DNA of 64,000 nt from a bacterium (GTDB lineage: Bacteria > Zhuqueibacterota > QNDG01 > JAGLOF01). Made by a program: the position numbers and the translations under genes. Under the pieces are notes generated by a model that was not told the origin of the DNA, did not search any database, and worked only from the letters and a program-made list of their open reading frames with translations. Location: NCBI GenBank assembly GCA_023139105.1, contig JAGLOF010000011.1, forward strand, positions 1-64,000, in the 5' to 3' direction. Below are positions 14,565 to 23,000 of this stretch, piece after piece. How positions within the stretch are numbered: the stretch's first letter is position 1; every line of letters starts with the position of its first letter.

Positions 14565-16547
14565 ATGCGTCGAACATTTTATTTATCTGTTGCAGCAATA
14601 ATTGTGTATGCAGCAGTTTCTGTGAGCGGACAGACTCTGCATGAATATGTGGACAAAGGGAATATAGCAAAAGTGAAGGAATTGCTACAGGCCAATCCCG
14701 GTGATATCGATTTGCTGGACGGCCAGCATACCACGCCGCTTTATCATGCGGTCATGGCCAGCAACACCGACCTGATTCAATATCTTTTGGAGCAAAAAGC
14801 CGATCCCAATACAGCCGATGCCGCAGGTTGGGGCCTTCTGCATCACTGCGTTATAGGGGACAAAGTGGAGATACTGACATTATTGCTGAATCATGGGGCC
14901 GACATCAACAAAATTGGAGGCGGTGAGTACACAGCATTGCTGCTGGCCATTCTGGTTCCCCGGCCAGCCATGGTGCCCCTTTTGCTGGAAAGAGGTGTGG
15001 ACATTGATCTGTTTTCTGCAGCTAGTCTTGGCAGGCTGGACATCATAAATTCACTGCTGGATAAAGGCGAAGATGTCAACAAGCCCATGCAGGACAAAAG
15101 GACAGCTCTGTTTTTTGCGGCCCAATACAACAAGCCTGAATCAGTTGAGCTGCTGGTCAAGCGTGGCGCAGCCTTGGAGACCAAAGACGCTCGGGACATT
15201 ACGGCCCTGTTCATGGCAACCAACACCAATGCCGGTGAAGCCATAAAAAAATTGGTGACCCTGGGCGCAGACATCAAGACTGTGGATGGGTCTGGCAACA
15301 CAGCAATACACTTAGCACTGGAGAAAAAACACAATAAACTGGCCCTGTGGTATCTGCAAAATGGTGCTGACCCCAAAGCTGTAAACAATACCGGTGATGG
15401 CCTTGTGCAATATGCTGCCCGATCAGGAGCCGTTTATGTCATTGACTTGCTGGTTAAATCTGGTGTTGATATAAAGGTCAGGAATAAAAAGGGAGACTCT
15501 GCACTTGAATTTGCTCTGGCAGCGGGTCAAGGGGAAGCTATGAAATCTCTTGTGGACCATGGCATACTGGATGATTTCTCAGATACTCAACTACAGTTAA
15601 CGCTTCATCAGGCAGCTCAGGGCGGCCAGGCAGTGCTTTGTGATCTGCTTATGGGAAAAGTTACTTCCAGATCATCATTGAACGGTGATGGCGGTACCTT
15701 GATTCATTCTGCCGCATCTGGGGGGCTTGATCAAATGTTAAAAAGGCTGCTTGTCACTGACCTCAATGCAGAACTACTCGATCGTTATGGCAGAAACCCT
15801 GTTGAGCTGGCCGCACTGAACGGGCATCGCTCCTCAGCACAGATTCTGGTGGAAAACAATGTAAAGGCTGATGGGCGTGATGAGCTTGGTCGATCAGCGC
15901 TTCATAGAATGTCCAGAAGAAATAACGCTGCCGGATTGTCTATTCTATTAAGCCTTGGCAGTGACATCAATATCAAGGACAAAGCCGGTGAAACCTCACT
16001 GCATTATGCTGTGCGCTTTAACTGTTCTGATGCACTGGATACATTGCTCAGTGCAAATACCAATATTAATGCCAGAGATAAAAATGAACGTACACCGTTA
16101 ATTGCGGCTTTGGCCTCGGGACAGCATTCTATGGCAGACCGGTTATTAGCCGGTGGTGCGGATGTCAATGTTAAAGACAGAGATGGCGCGACACCTTTGC
16201 ATTGGGCAGTCAAAATGCATCATGAAGCCGCAGTGGAGTCAATTCTGAAAGCCGGAGCTTCGGCTGTAAAAAAAGATAAAAGAGGCAGAACGGCATTGCA
16301 CTGGGCCGCCGAAACATGGAAAAATGAGAATATCTGCAATATGCTGTTGAAGGCCGGTTCAGATATTAACCGGCGGGACAAAGGCGGCAACACGCCTTTG
16401 CACACAGCAATCATGCATGGCCAGCCCGAACAGGCCCAGTGGCTTGTGCACCAGGGTGCGGATATGACCATTAAAAATAAGAATAGTGACAGCACATCAG
16501 ACCTGGCCCGCAAATGCGGAATGACTTTAAGTGAAATTTCCCGCTAA
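14565..16547 (+). CDS. Exported ankyrin-repeat protein, about 18-19 repeats
   Basis: A signal peptide (FYLSVAAIIVYAAVSVSGQ) precedes an almost unbroken solenoid of ankyrin repeats. Typical units are DGQHTTPLYHAVMASNTDLI.., KAGETSLHYAVRFNCSDALD.., DGATPLHWAVKMHHEAAVES and KGGNTPLHTAIMHGQPEQAQ. TPLH-type turns are clear in most repeats; the units at about 340-420 are weaker. At 660 residues it is a long periplasmic or surface protein-binding scaffold with no catalytic domain. AGGAGA lies upstream of the ATG. The PQQ-type propeller gene follows 17 bases after the stop, so the two are co-transcribed. Exported ankyrin proteins are less usual than cytoplasmic ones. The partner is unknown. Confidence 0.9.
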   Translation: MRRTFYLSVAAIIVYAAVSVSGQTLHEYVDKGNIAKVKELLQANPGDIDLLDGQHTTPLYHAVMASNTDLIQYLLEQKADPNTADAAGWGLLHHCVIGDKVEILTLLLNHGADINKIGGGEYTALLLAILVPRPAMVPLLLERGVDIDLFSAASLGRLDIINSLLDKGEDVNKPMQDKRTALFFAAQYNKPESVELLVKRGAALETKDARDITALFMATNTNAGEAIKKLVTLGADIKTVDGSGNTAIHLALEKKHNKLALWYLQNGADPKAVNNTGDGLVQYAARSGAVYVIDLLVKSGVDIKVRNKKGDSALEFALAAGQGEAMKSLVDHGILDDFSDTQLQLTLHQAAQGGQAVLCDLLMGKVTSRSSLNGDGGTLIHSAASGGLDQMLKRLLVTDLNAELLDRYGRNPVELAALNGHRSSAQILVENNVKADGRDELGRSALHRMSRRNNAAGLSILLSLGSDINIKDKAGETSLHYAVRFNCSDALDTLLSANTNINARDKNERTPLIAALASGQHSMADRLLAGGADVNVKDRDGATPLHWAVKMHHEAAVESILKAGASAVKKDKRGRTALHWAAETWKNENICNMLLKAGSDINRRDKGGNTPLHTAIMHGQPEQAQWLVHQGADMTIKNKNSDSTSDLARKCGMTLSEISR

Positions 16548-16564
16548 AGGGGAAGGGAGATAAA

Positions 16565-17809
16565 ATGACAAAACGATTGACAGTGTTACTGATATTAATA
16601 TTAATGGCTGCTCAGGCAACGCAAATTTTTGCTGATGACTGGCCCAGATGGCGCGGGGCGCATGCAAATCAGATATCCACAGAAACAGGTTGGAACGCAA
16701 ATGCTCTATCCAAACCGACGATTGTCTGGGAGAGTCAGATAGGCCGGGGCCATTCAGCTTTTGCCATTGCTGGAGGTCAGTTGTTCACCACAGGTCAACG
16801 TGAAGTGGCCATGGCCGTTGACACCGTATTTGAAGAGATCGTTTTCAGTATCGATGCCATTACAGGCAAAGAAAACTGGCGCCACACCTATCGCTGTCCC
16901 GGCACTGGTAATTTCCCCGGACCAGAAAGCACACCCTGTATCGATAAGAATCGTGTTTACACTATTGGCCGAGAAGGCGATCTGTTTTGCTTGAACAGAG
17001 AAGACGGCCGTGTTTTGTGGCATCGCAATGTGGTACAGGATTCCCTGACACGTCTTCACGCCTGGGGAATATCAGGATCACCTATTGTAGATAGTGATAT
17101 GCTTTTCCTGAACATAGGTGAGTCAGGTGCCGCCTTTGATAAAAAAACAGGTTCAATCATATGGGGCAGCAAACCGGTAACATGCGGTTTTGCGTCTCCT
17201 GTTCTTTTTGTTCATGAGGCGAGATCATTGGTGGCCATGCAGGCAGCCCAAAACTTAAATATTGTCAGCAGAAATGATGGCAAAGTGGTCTGGGAGTATA
17301 AGTGGAGTTCCTATCAGGACCCCATTGTTATGGGTGACAATCTCTTTTTAACCGCAGGCCAGGGCGGCAAGATCAAAGGCAGTGCGATGCTCAGCTGGAC
17401 AGACAATGAGCCCACTGTACTGTGGAACCGCAAACGGCCAGGATCCGGCTTTCAGAACTGGGTGGTGATTGGTGATTACGGTTATGGTTTCTTTAATCCA
17501 CGCAAGCAGTCTCTCCAATGCATTAACCTGAAAACCGGTGATCTGGCCTGGGAAGAAGACCTGGGTGACTGGGGCTCATTTATCGCTGTCAATGACAAGC
17601 TGATTATTGCCACAGGCCAGGGCGAGGCCATTACAGCTGAAGCCACCCCCGAAGGATTCAGACCCATTTCAAGAGCCATGGTTCTGCCCTCAGGCAGGGG
17701 TCGTCAGGATCAGTGCTACTTATGGACTCATCCCATTTTGGCAGACGGCCTTTTGTATATACGCAATACTGATGGAGACATGGTATGCATTGACATGCGT
17801 GCAGATTGA
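16565..17809 (+). CDS. Exported PQQ-like beta-propeller protein
   Basis: The 414-residue protein has a signal peptide (LTVLLILILMAAQATQIFA) and starts its mature part with DDWPRWRGAHANQIS, the usual entry of PQQ-like eight-blade propellers (related to BamB and quinoprotein alcohol dehydrogenases). Blades show the A-x-D-x-x-T-G-K-x-x-W pattern: SIDAITGKENWRH, CLNREDGRVLWHR, AFDKKTGSIIWGS, CINLKTGDLAWEE. No calcium/PQQ catalytic Asp or Cys-Cys motif is obvious, so it may be a non-enzymatic scaffold. GGAAGGGAG precedes the ATG. It is the second gene of the ankyrin operon and ends at a good terminator. Confidence 0.85.
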   Translation: MTKRLTVLLILILMAAQATQIFADDWPRWRGAHANQISTETGWNANALSKPTIVWESQIGRGHSAFAIAGGQLFTTGQREVAMAVDTVFEEIVFSIDAITGKENWRHTYRCPGTGNFPGPESTPCIDKNRVYTIGREGDLFCLNREDGRVLWHRNVVQDSLTRLHAWGISGSPIVDSDMLFLNIGESGAAFDKKTGSIIWGSKPVTCGFASPVLFVHEARSLVAMQAAQNLNIVSRNDGKVVWEYKWSSYQDPIVMGDNLFLTAGQGGKIKGSAMLSWTDNEPTVLWNRKRPGSGFQNWVVIGDYGYGFFNPRKQSLQCINLKTGDLAWEEDLGDWGSFIAVNDKLIIATGQGEAITAEATPEGFRPISRAMVLPSGRGRQDQCYLWTHPILADGLLYIRNTDGDMVCIDMRAD

Positions 17810-17844
17810 TTTGGTCAATAGGTTTATGACAAGTTGATGTTCTG

Positions 17845-17880
17845 GGCGCTGAGACTATTCTGTTCGGCGCCTTTTTATTT
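17845..17880 (+). terminator. Rho-independent terminator of the ankyrin/PQQ operon
   Basis: GGCGC (17845-17849) pairs with GCGCC (17867-17871) and is followed by TTTTTATTTTTT, 36 bases after the PQQ-propeller stop. Confidence 0.7.
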
Positions 17881-18058
17881 TTTCATCCTGAGCACAGCGA
17901 AGAATCTTTGTTTCTGATATCGGGTAGGCCGGGAATTTAGGGGTTATGATCCTTCACCTGAAAATTACTGGTATGAGTTTTTGCCTGAAAAACAGACCTA
18001 TCTTAAATTCTTTATTTTTAAATAGTTAGAGAAGTTCGATTAAATATAGACAAATCCA
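17881..18058. other. Gap with scraps: repeat-like CATCCTGAGC segment and a C-terminal peptide fragment
   Basis: CATCCTGAGCACAGCGAAGAATC resembles the CATCCTGAGC..GCGAAG interspersed repeats common in many bacterial genomes. After it, a plus-strand frame reads GYDPSPENYWYEFLPEKQTY and ends with a stop near 18026. This looks like the tail of a lost gene but I cannot name it. Confidence 0.4.
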
Positions 18059-18062
18059 TTTT

Positions 18063-18100
18063 TCGACTATTTCGTCGTAACTCTTCGACCCTTAAGTCGA
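18063..18100. promoter_or_regulatory. Orphan pair of TCGAC-N6-GTCGA dyads
   Basis: TTCGACTATTTCGTCG and TTCGACCCTTAAGTCGA have centres 22 bp apart, exactly as at 10195-10232, and the bases CTTAAGTCGA are identical in both places. No sigma-54 promoter and no gene start lie within 200 bases on either side, so this looks like a leftover activator site. Confidence 0.5.
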
Positions 18101-18106
18101 GAATAA

Positions 18107-18147
18107 AAAAATCCCCCCGGAGGCCATCTCTTCCTCTGGAGGGATTA
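18107..18147 (-). terminator. Rho-independent terminator of the YCF48-like repeat gene
   Basis: On the minus strand AATCCCTCCAGAGG pairs with CCTCCGGGGGGATT and is followed by T7, 23 bases after the stop at 18170. Confidence 0.85.
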
Positions 18148-18169
18148 AAAACATACACGCCAAATTATA

Positions 18170-19402
18170 TTATTTTACAAGTACCATTTTTTTATTATGG
18201 ATAAATCCATTTGCAGCTAATTGATAAATATAAGAGCCGGCAGATAATTTACCACTATTAAAATTTACACTGTATTGCCCACCACCTTTTATTTCATCAA
18301 CTAATATCGCAACTTCTTTGCCACAGACATTATAGACTTTCAATGTTACAAAACTTTTTTGCGAAATTGTAAAATCAATAGTTGTTGAAGGATTGAAGGG
18401 ATTAGGAAAATTTTGTGCTAAAGTAAAATCAGTTGGCGGTTCACTGGCATAAAAATTTTCTACTGCAGTACTACTGCTAGTATGAAAAATCTTACCATGC
18501 TCTCCCACAACCCAACCTGAATTTGAATCAGCAAAATATACACATTTTAGATCATCGGTAATTCCAAAATCTTCGACATCCCAATCCTTTCCTCCATTTG
18601 TGGTAAAAATGACCGTACCTTCTGTTCCAACTCCCCAACCGTTATTTTCATCAGTAAAAGAGACACTTTTAAGTGTTTGATTGGTTTTGGGAAATTGAAA
18701 ATTCCAGTTAATACCCCCATCAGTGGTATGTAAGATTGCAGCAGAACCACCCAATGCCCAACCTATTTTGGAATCAACAAAATGAACGCCCTTAAGGGAC
18801 CGGCTGGTTCCGGAATATTGAGAACTCCAGCTGCTGCCTCCATCAGTCGTAATTAGAATTGTTCCATAATTTCCTACTACCCATCCGGAATCAGGATTAG
18901 TAAAATAGATACAGTTCAAACTATTTGTCGTTCCTGTAATTTGTTCAATCCAATTGCTGCCCCCATCTATGGTGTGAAGCATAACTGATGGTTCACCTCC
19001 AACTGCCCAGCCTGTATTAGCATCAATAAAACAAACGCTTTGCAGTTCACTATCCCCGCCGGAATCTTGAGTTTCCCAACTGTCTCCGCCATTTATAGTG
19101 TGAATAATTGTGCCGTGCTCCCCAACGATCCAGCCATTTTTAGCATTTAAGAAATATATACCTTTGAGCTCTACATTAGAAATTCCGGAAGCGAGAGTAA
19201 TCCAATTATTTCCACCATCTGTTGTACGTAAAAGAGTTGCCGGATCCCCGCCGCCGGCGACCCATCCGCTATCTGCATCTATAAAATGAACGCATATTAC
19301 ATCATGGTCTGTACCTGAATCTTGCAAATCCCAACCTTCTTGGGTATAGGCAGAAGTTACAAAAAAAATTAGCCCTAAAATGATAACGGCATTTTTTAAC
19401 AT
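18170..19402 (-). CDS. Secreted YCF48/BNR-like propeller protein with sorting tail
   Basis: After a signal peptide (VIILGLIFFVTSAYTQ) there are seven repeats of about 45 residues of the form FIDADSGWVAGG..LLRTTDGGNNW. This matches the YCF48-like/Asp-box propeller family. The C-terminus is a sorting tail: NFPNPFNPSTTIDFTI, LKVYNVCGKEVAILVDE, AGSYIYQLAANGF, KKMVLVK. The protein is therefore predicted to be secreted and retained at the surface. The track starts at 19423, but AAGGAG lies inside that extension, seven bases before MLKNAV, so I place the start at 19402. It follows the polyferredoxin operon by about 180 bases and appears to have its own promoter. Its ligand is unknown. Confidence 0.85.
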   Translation of the reverse strand: MLKNAVIILGLIFFVTSAYTQEGWDLQDSGTDHDVICVHFIDADSGWVAGGGDPATLLRTTDGGNNWITLASGISNVELKGIYFLNAKNGWIVGEHGTIIHTINGGDSWETQDSGGDSELQSVCFIDANTGWAVGGEPSVMLHTIDGGSNWIEQITGTTNSLNCIYFTNPDSGWVVGNYGTILITTDGGSSWSSQYSGTSRSLKGVHFVDSKIGWALGGSAAILHTTDGGINWNFQFPKTNQTLKSVSFTDENNGWGVGTEGTVIFTTNGGKDWDVEDFGITDDLKCVYFADSNSGWVVGEHGKIFHTSSSTAVENFYASEPPTDFTLAQNFPNPFNPSTTIDFTISQKSFVTLKVYNVCGKEVAILVDEIKGGGQYSVNFNSGKLSAGSYIYQLAANGFIHNKKMVLVK

Positions 19403-19581
19403 AGTCATCTCCTTATTAATCAAACGCTAAACCCTTTGTTACGTATTTACAGTATCAAACTTTAAAACTATACATATTATCGTTTGCACTGTTTAAGTAT
19501 CATTTAAACGGTTTCACAAATTTCATTACCTTACTTGAATTTCGACGGGAGTTAAAAACAACATTACACAACAAGTCTATA

Positions 19582-20346
19582 CTATTTTAGACAATCCTTA
19601 CTACAATTCACCCTGCACTCGCCGCAGGCAATACAGCGGGATTTGTCCAGCACAGGTTTCTCCCCTTTTTTTGATATTTTCAACGCATCCATGCCACATT
19701 TACTTGCGCAGAGTCCACAATCGGTGCAATTCTCTCCAGGTTTTATTTTAAATAAGCCAATCCTGGAAACAATACTTAAGAGTGCGCCGACTGGGCAAAC
19801 ATATTTACAAAATGGACGAAAGACAAACAGGCTGCTAATGAGGATTACAATTAAAAACCCCAAAGCAAAAGGCGGCCCCATTAAATTGAATACTACTTTG
19901 AAAGGGCTGACCGCGGAGGTAAATACCTTCGCATGAAAAAGAATCGGGACTGCGATGAGGGCAAAAAGCACCAGGTAGGGGATTTTCCGCAGCCAGTTGT
20001 CCAGCTTTTCCGGAATTTTCAGGTGCAGTTCTTTCCGATAGAGCAGCTCCTGGATGATGCCCTTGGGACAGACCCAGCCGCAGAAGATCGGCCCCAGGAA
20101 AAAAGCAGGAACGACCACAACAGCCAGTTTAATCCAGAAGGGCAGCGTTTTTACAAAATCCAACGGGGCCATTAAAATATTCTGAATGGCGCCTATGGGT
20201 GACGGACAGCCCATCTGCAGGAATCCAAGTACAGCCAGCGATCCCAGCATGACAATCCAACGAACAGCCCGTTTCTTCATAAAAAAACCGGCAATTGCTA
20301 CAGCCATAAAAACAATATATGTCAAATTCTCAGCAGAAATATTCAT
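19582..20346 (-). CDS. NapH/MauN-like polytopic membrane [4Fe-4S] protein
   Basis: The 254-residue inner-membrane protein has about five to six helices and two cytoplasm-edge cysteine motifs typical of the NapH/NosR/CcoG branch (FCGWVCPKG and FCKYVCPVG). It ends in a two-cluster ferredoxin domain (CTDCGLCASKCGMDALK and CIACGECRVNCSKDC). In NapH-type systems such proteins pass electrons between the quinol pool and periplasmic carriers. It is the last gene of a four-gene operon with a periplasmic polyferredoxin and a beta-barrel, which fits the role of inner-membrane entry or exit point of an electron chain. No FMN-binding or CxxCH heme motif is present. A broken second copy lies at 12854-13136. 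Confidence 0.88.
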   Translation of the reverse strand: MNISAENLTYIVFMAVAIAGFFMKKRAVRWIVMLGSLAVLGFLQMGCPSPIGAIQNILMAPLDFVKTLPFWIKLAVVVVPAFFLGPIFCGWVCPKGIIQELLYRKELHLKIPEKLDNWLRKIPYLVLFALIAVPILFHAKVFTSAVSPFKVVFNLMGPPFALGFLIVILISSLFVFRPFCKYVCPVGALLSIVSRIGLFKIKPGENCTDCGLCASKCGMDALKISKKGEKPVLDKSRCIACGECRVNCSKDCLK

Positions 20347-20377
20347 CCCTTTTCCCTTTTTACTTTTTACTTAAAAC

Positions 20378-21622
20378 TTACAATACTATCCGCGTCTCAA
20401 ATTTAATCTGCTGAGTACGGGCAAGTTCTTCACCCAGGTTCAGTACAGAATAGACCAGCCAAAAACGCCTGCCTTCAGTGATCTTTACCATGAGACCGAC
20501 ATCCAGCTCATCAGATATTGAATCAAGCGAATGACGATCAAGGCGACGGAAATAATCAACCTGTCCCTGCAGATGGCTGCTGAAGGCGGGATTCCATTTG
20601 TGTTTTAAGCCAAGGATCAATCCATGATATGCGTTATAACGCATACGCTCACCCCAGCGACTACGCTCAAATATCGGTGAGAAAACTGCTTTATCATGTC
20701 CTGATCCATACTGAAGACCCCAACGACTCTGCAGACCGCCCAATTTCGTTTTCCATAATTTCTGAATGAGAAACGATGCTCCAATTGCATTATCCATAAC
20801 TGTACTGATCTCATCGGGCCGCTGCATGGCTAATTCTCCAAAATAACTAACTCCCCTACCCAAAGAACCATTTATGTAGAGGCTGGCAAAGGTGGCAGAC
20901 CGGCTTAAACCACCGGCATTTGGAGCAAGTTGGCGCATGACCAAAAGTGACGCACGCTGGCGGCCGAGCCACCGCGCTGAGAGCGTACCGCCAAATGCGG
21001 AGAGATCACCCCAATCCGATGAGCAAAGGTTTTTCCAGCAGGCGAGATGTTCAATCACCTCCTTTTTCTGGCAGGCTCTGGCAGCATCTACAGCCAGGGC
21101 CCCGCCGAAAAAACTTCCCTTTAATTTGCCGAATTCCCAATTCAATTCGCCGCCGTCAAACCAGTGGTTCAGAACGAGTCCATTGCCGTAGGCCAGGTTC
21201 TGACGGCCCAAGCGAAACAGAAAATCACCCGGAGTCCATTCCAGAAAGGCCTGTTTCAAAGTAAAATAAACACCTTCCTCATCAAACTGACAGGAAAAAT
21301 CACTCCTGTTCTCCCAACGCCGTACAACACCCTCGCCCAGCCAGAAGAGATTATCACCTATTTCACCCTGCACAAGCATATCCGCCGCGCCAAAGGCATA
21401 GCGTTTGTTCTGAAAAGATTGAGACGTTTCATCATATTTATTAACGCCATAGAGAAAGGAGCGCAGCTCAACTCCCCAGGAGATACCAACGTCGCCAATA
21501 TCACGTAAATTCCCCGGTAAAAGTGAGGGGCAATCCTGTGCAGAGACATCCACGCGCCAGAGGGTCAGAGCTGTAAAAAAGCCGAGGAGTAACCGGCCTG
21601 ATCTACCAGAATTCATCATCAT
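20378..21622 (-). CDS. Outer-membrane beta-barrel of the polyferredoxin operon, cysteine-bearing
   Basis: The 414-residue protein has a signal peptide (LLLGFFTALTLWRVDVSAQ) followed by amphipathic strand pairs resembling alginate-export/porin-type barrels (LEWTPGDFLFRLGRQNLAYG, GLILGLKHKWNPAFSSHLQG). Its cysteine content is unusual for a barrel: AQDCPS, DFSCQF and a cluster ARACQKKEVIEHLACWKNLC at about residues 178-197, probably in one loop. The ATG overlaps the stop of the polyferredoxin gene (ATGA), so the two are translationally coupled. I infer that it inserts in the outer membrane and works with the periplasmic polyferredoxin. Whether the cysteines form disulfides or hold a cofactor cannot be told from sequence. 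Confidence 0.7.
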   Translation of the reverse strand: MMMNSGRSGRLLLGFFTALTLWRVDVSAQDCPSLLPGNLRDIGDVGISWGVELRSFLYGVNKYDETSQSFQNKRYAFGAADMLVQGEIGDNLFWLGEGVVRRWENRSDFSCQFDEEGVYFTLKQAFLEWTPGDFLFRLGRQNLAYGNGLVLNHWFDGGELNWEFGKLKGSFFGGALAVDAARACQKKEVIEHLACWKNLCSSDWGDLSAFGGTLSARWLGRQRASLLVMRQLAPNAGGLSRSATFASLYINGSLGRGVSYFGELAMQRPDEISTVMDNAIGASFLIQKLWKTKLGGLQSRWGLQYGSGHDKAVFSPIFERSRWGERMRYNAYHGLILGLKHKWNPAFSSHLQGQVDYFRRLDRHSLDSISDELDVGLMVKITEGRRFWLVYSVLNLGEELARTQQIKFETRIVL

Positions 21623-22428
21623 GTGACTCCATCCTGAATGGCTTCAAAACGGCAAGCGGAAACACAGGCCTCACAACCGTTACACTCAATTTTATCGATA
21701 GCTGCAGTCTGCTTGACCATTACCAGGGCATCGTATGTACAGGCATCGACACAGGTGCCGCAAAAAATACATGTGTCCAGATTAAATGATGGCGTCGACT
21801 TTTCTCCTTCCACCGCTTCATGCGTGCAGGCCTCTTTGCAATTTCCGCAGGCCGTACATTTCTCTTCATCAATATGCACCTTGGCGGATTCAATTGCATT
21901 TCTCGAGCAGACCGCGAGACAATCACCGCATCGCTGGCAGAGCGATGTGTTAATCTGTGCCTTTCCCCCACCGAGAGTGATCGCACCGTAAGGACAAGCC
22001 GGGACACAGTCACCGCACTTGTTGCATCGACTGTTGACGGAATAGTGATCGGGGTTATAGGCAATGGCATCTTCTTCACAGGCGGGTATGCAATCACCGC
22101 AGCCCACACAACTATGCTGTAAAATAGTGAATGGACTGGGAACCCCGGACACCGCATCCACAGGACAGGCAGTTCTGCAATCGCCGCAACCTGTACATTT
22201 TGAGGCGTCCACTTCAAAATGAGACTTCTCCGGCAGCGCAATTGCTTCACGGGGACACAATTCCACGCATTCTCCGCACCCTGTGCAGGCAATTCCATCA
22301 ATACGCATGTATGGTGCAAGTAAAGAATTGTTCAAACTGCAACTGGTGAAAGGAATCAAGGTTGTACTTGCTACAAGCCCTACTCCTTTGAGCGATCTAG
22401 ATAAAAATTCTCTTCTGGCTAAATTCAT
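21619..22428 (-). CDS. Tat-type exported polyferredoxin with eight [4Fe-4S] motifs
   Basis: The N-terminus ARREFLSRSLKGVGLVASTT has a twin-arginine pattern and ends at IPFTSC, a possible lipobox, so the protein is likely exported folded and perhaps lipid-anchored. The 269 residues then hold eight C-x2-C-x2-C-x3-C clusters: CTGCGECVELC, CTGCGDCRTAC, CVGCGDCIPAC, CNKCGDCVPAC, CQRCGDCLAVC, CTACGNCKEAC, CIFCGTCVDAC and CNGCEACVSAC. No other domain is present, so this is a dedicated electron wire with up to eight clusters. Polyferredoxins of this size are known mainly from cytoplasmic methanogen complexes; a periplasmic one beside a barrel is unusual. The gene lies three bases after the small exported gene and overlaps the barrel gene. 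Confidence 0.9.
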   Translation of the reverse strand: MNLARREFLSRSLKGVGLVASTTLIPFTSCSLNNSLLAPYMRIDGIACTGCGECVELCPREAIALPEKSHFEVDASKCTGCGDCRTACPVDAVSGVPSPFTILQHSCVGCGDCIPACEEDAIAYNPDHYSVNSRCNKCGDCVPACPYGAITLGGGKAQINTSLCQRCGDCLAVCSRNAIESAKVHIDEEKCTACGNCKEACTHEAVEGEKSTPSFNLDTCIFCGTCVDACTYDALVMVKQTAAIDKIECNGCEACVSACRFEAIQDGVT

Positions 22429-22431
22429 CTG

Positions 22432-22842
22432 TTACTCTCTACTCTTCTTAATCTCTTCATTCACGGCCACCATTGTATCCAATACGGCTACTTTCCATTC
22501 GGCAGCAGAAATTCCTTTCTTGGAACATTCCCGAATAACTTCTAGTTTTGCATCACCGATTTTTGTTGATTTCAATATTAAAACAATTGAGTAGGTTCCA
22601 CGCTTCTCTTTGCTCCAACTACTCTGTTTAATAAGTTCAAAATTTTTCAGATTAAAGCGGGTGTCGTCTAGCTCAATAACACAACGTCTGTGCTCATAAA
22701 TCACTTGCACCTTGACTTCAATAATCTCTCCAACTGTAGTTTGTTTAACCTTTGACTCAAACTTATAGTGACATGCCATCAGTGGATTAGAAAAAACAAA
22801 TACGAGCATCAGCACAATACCCGGAATTAAAAACTTCTTCAT
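22432..22842 (-). CDS. Small exported protein, first gene of the polyferredoxin operon
   Basis: The 136-residue protein has a signal peptide (FLIPGIVLMLVFVFSNPLMA) directly before Cys (MACHYKF), so it could be a lipoprotein, although the lipobox is weak. The rest alternates short beta strands (EIIEVKVQVIYEHRRCVIEL, GTYSIVLILKSTKIGDAKLE), suggesting an Ig-like sandwich with three cysteines. I recognise no family. AAAGGAGG precedes the ATG at ideal spacing. As the promoter-proximal gene of the electron-transfer operon it may be an assembly factor, a substrate-side cap or a partner of the polyferredoxin. A sigma-54-like promoter and TCGAC dyads lie upstream. Confidence 0.65.
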   Translation of the reverse strand: MKKFLIPGIVLMLVFVFSNPLMACHYKFESKVKQTTVGEIIEVKVQVIYEHRRCVIELDDTRFNLKNFELIKQSSWSKEKRGTYSIVLILKSTKIGDAKLEVIRECSKKGISAAEWKVAVLDTMVAVNEEIKKSRE

Positions 22843-22898
22843 GATATACCTCCTTTATTTAAACAGCATCTTACATTTCTCTTTCGACAGCATGTATT

Positions 22899-22914
22899 TT
22901 CAATTATTGTGCCA
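22899..22914 (-). promoter_or_regulatory. Sigma-54-like promoter of the polyferredoxin operon
   Basis: The minus strand reads TGGCACAATAATTGAA. The -24 block TGGCAC is perfect and the spacing is right, but the -12 block is TTGAA instead of TTGCA. It lies 57 bases before the first ATG, matching the layout of the better promoter at 10103-10119. Confidence 0.5.
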
Positions 22915-23000
22915 AAAAAGCACAACGTCTCAATACATTATATAAGCCTATATTTAACAAGAACTTAGAGTCTCTATTATTATTTATATATCCTATTAAA

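Noticed and set aside
21619-22428. Polyferredoxin as a hydrogenase, Rnf or formate dehydrogenase subunit
   Set aside because: It has a twin-arginine export signal and no hydrogenase, Rnf or molybdoenzyme gene nearby, and it has only ferredoxin clusters.
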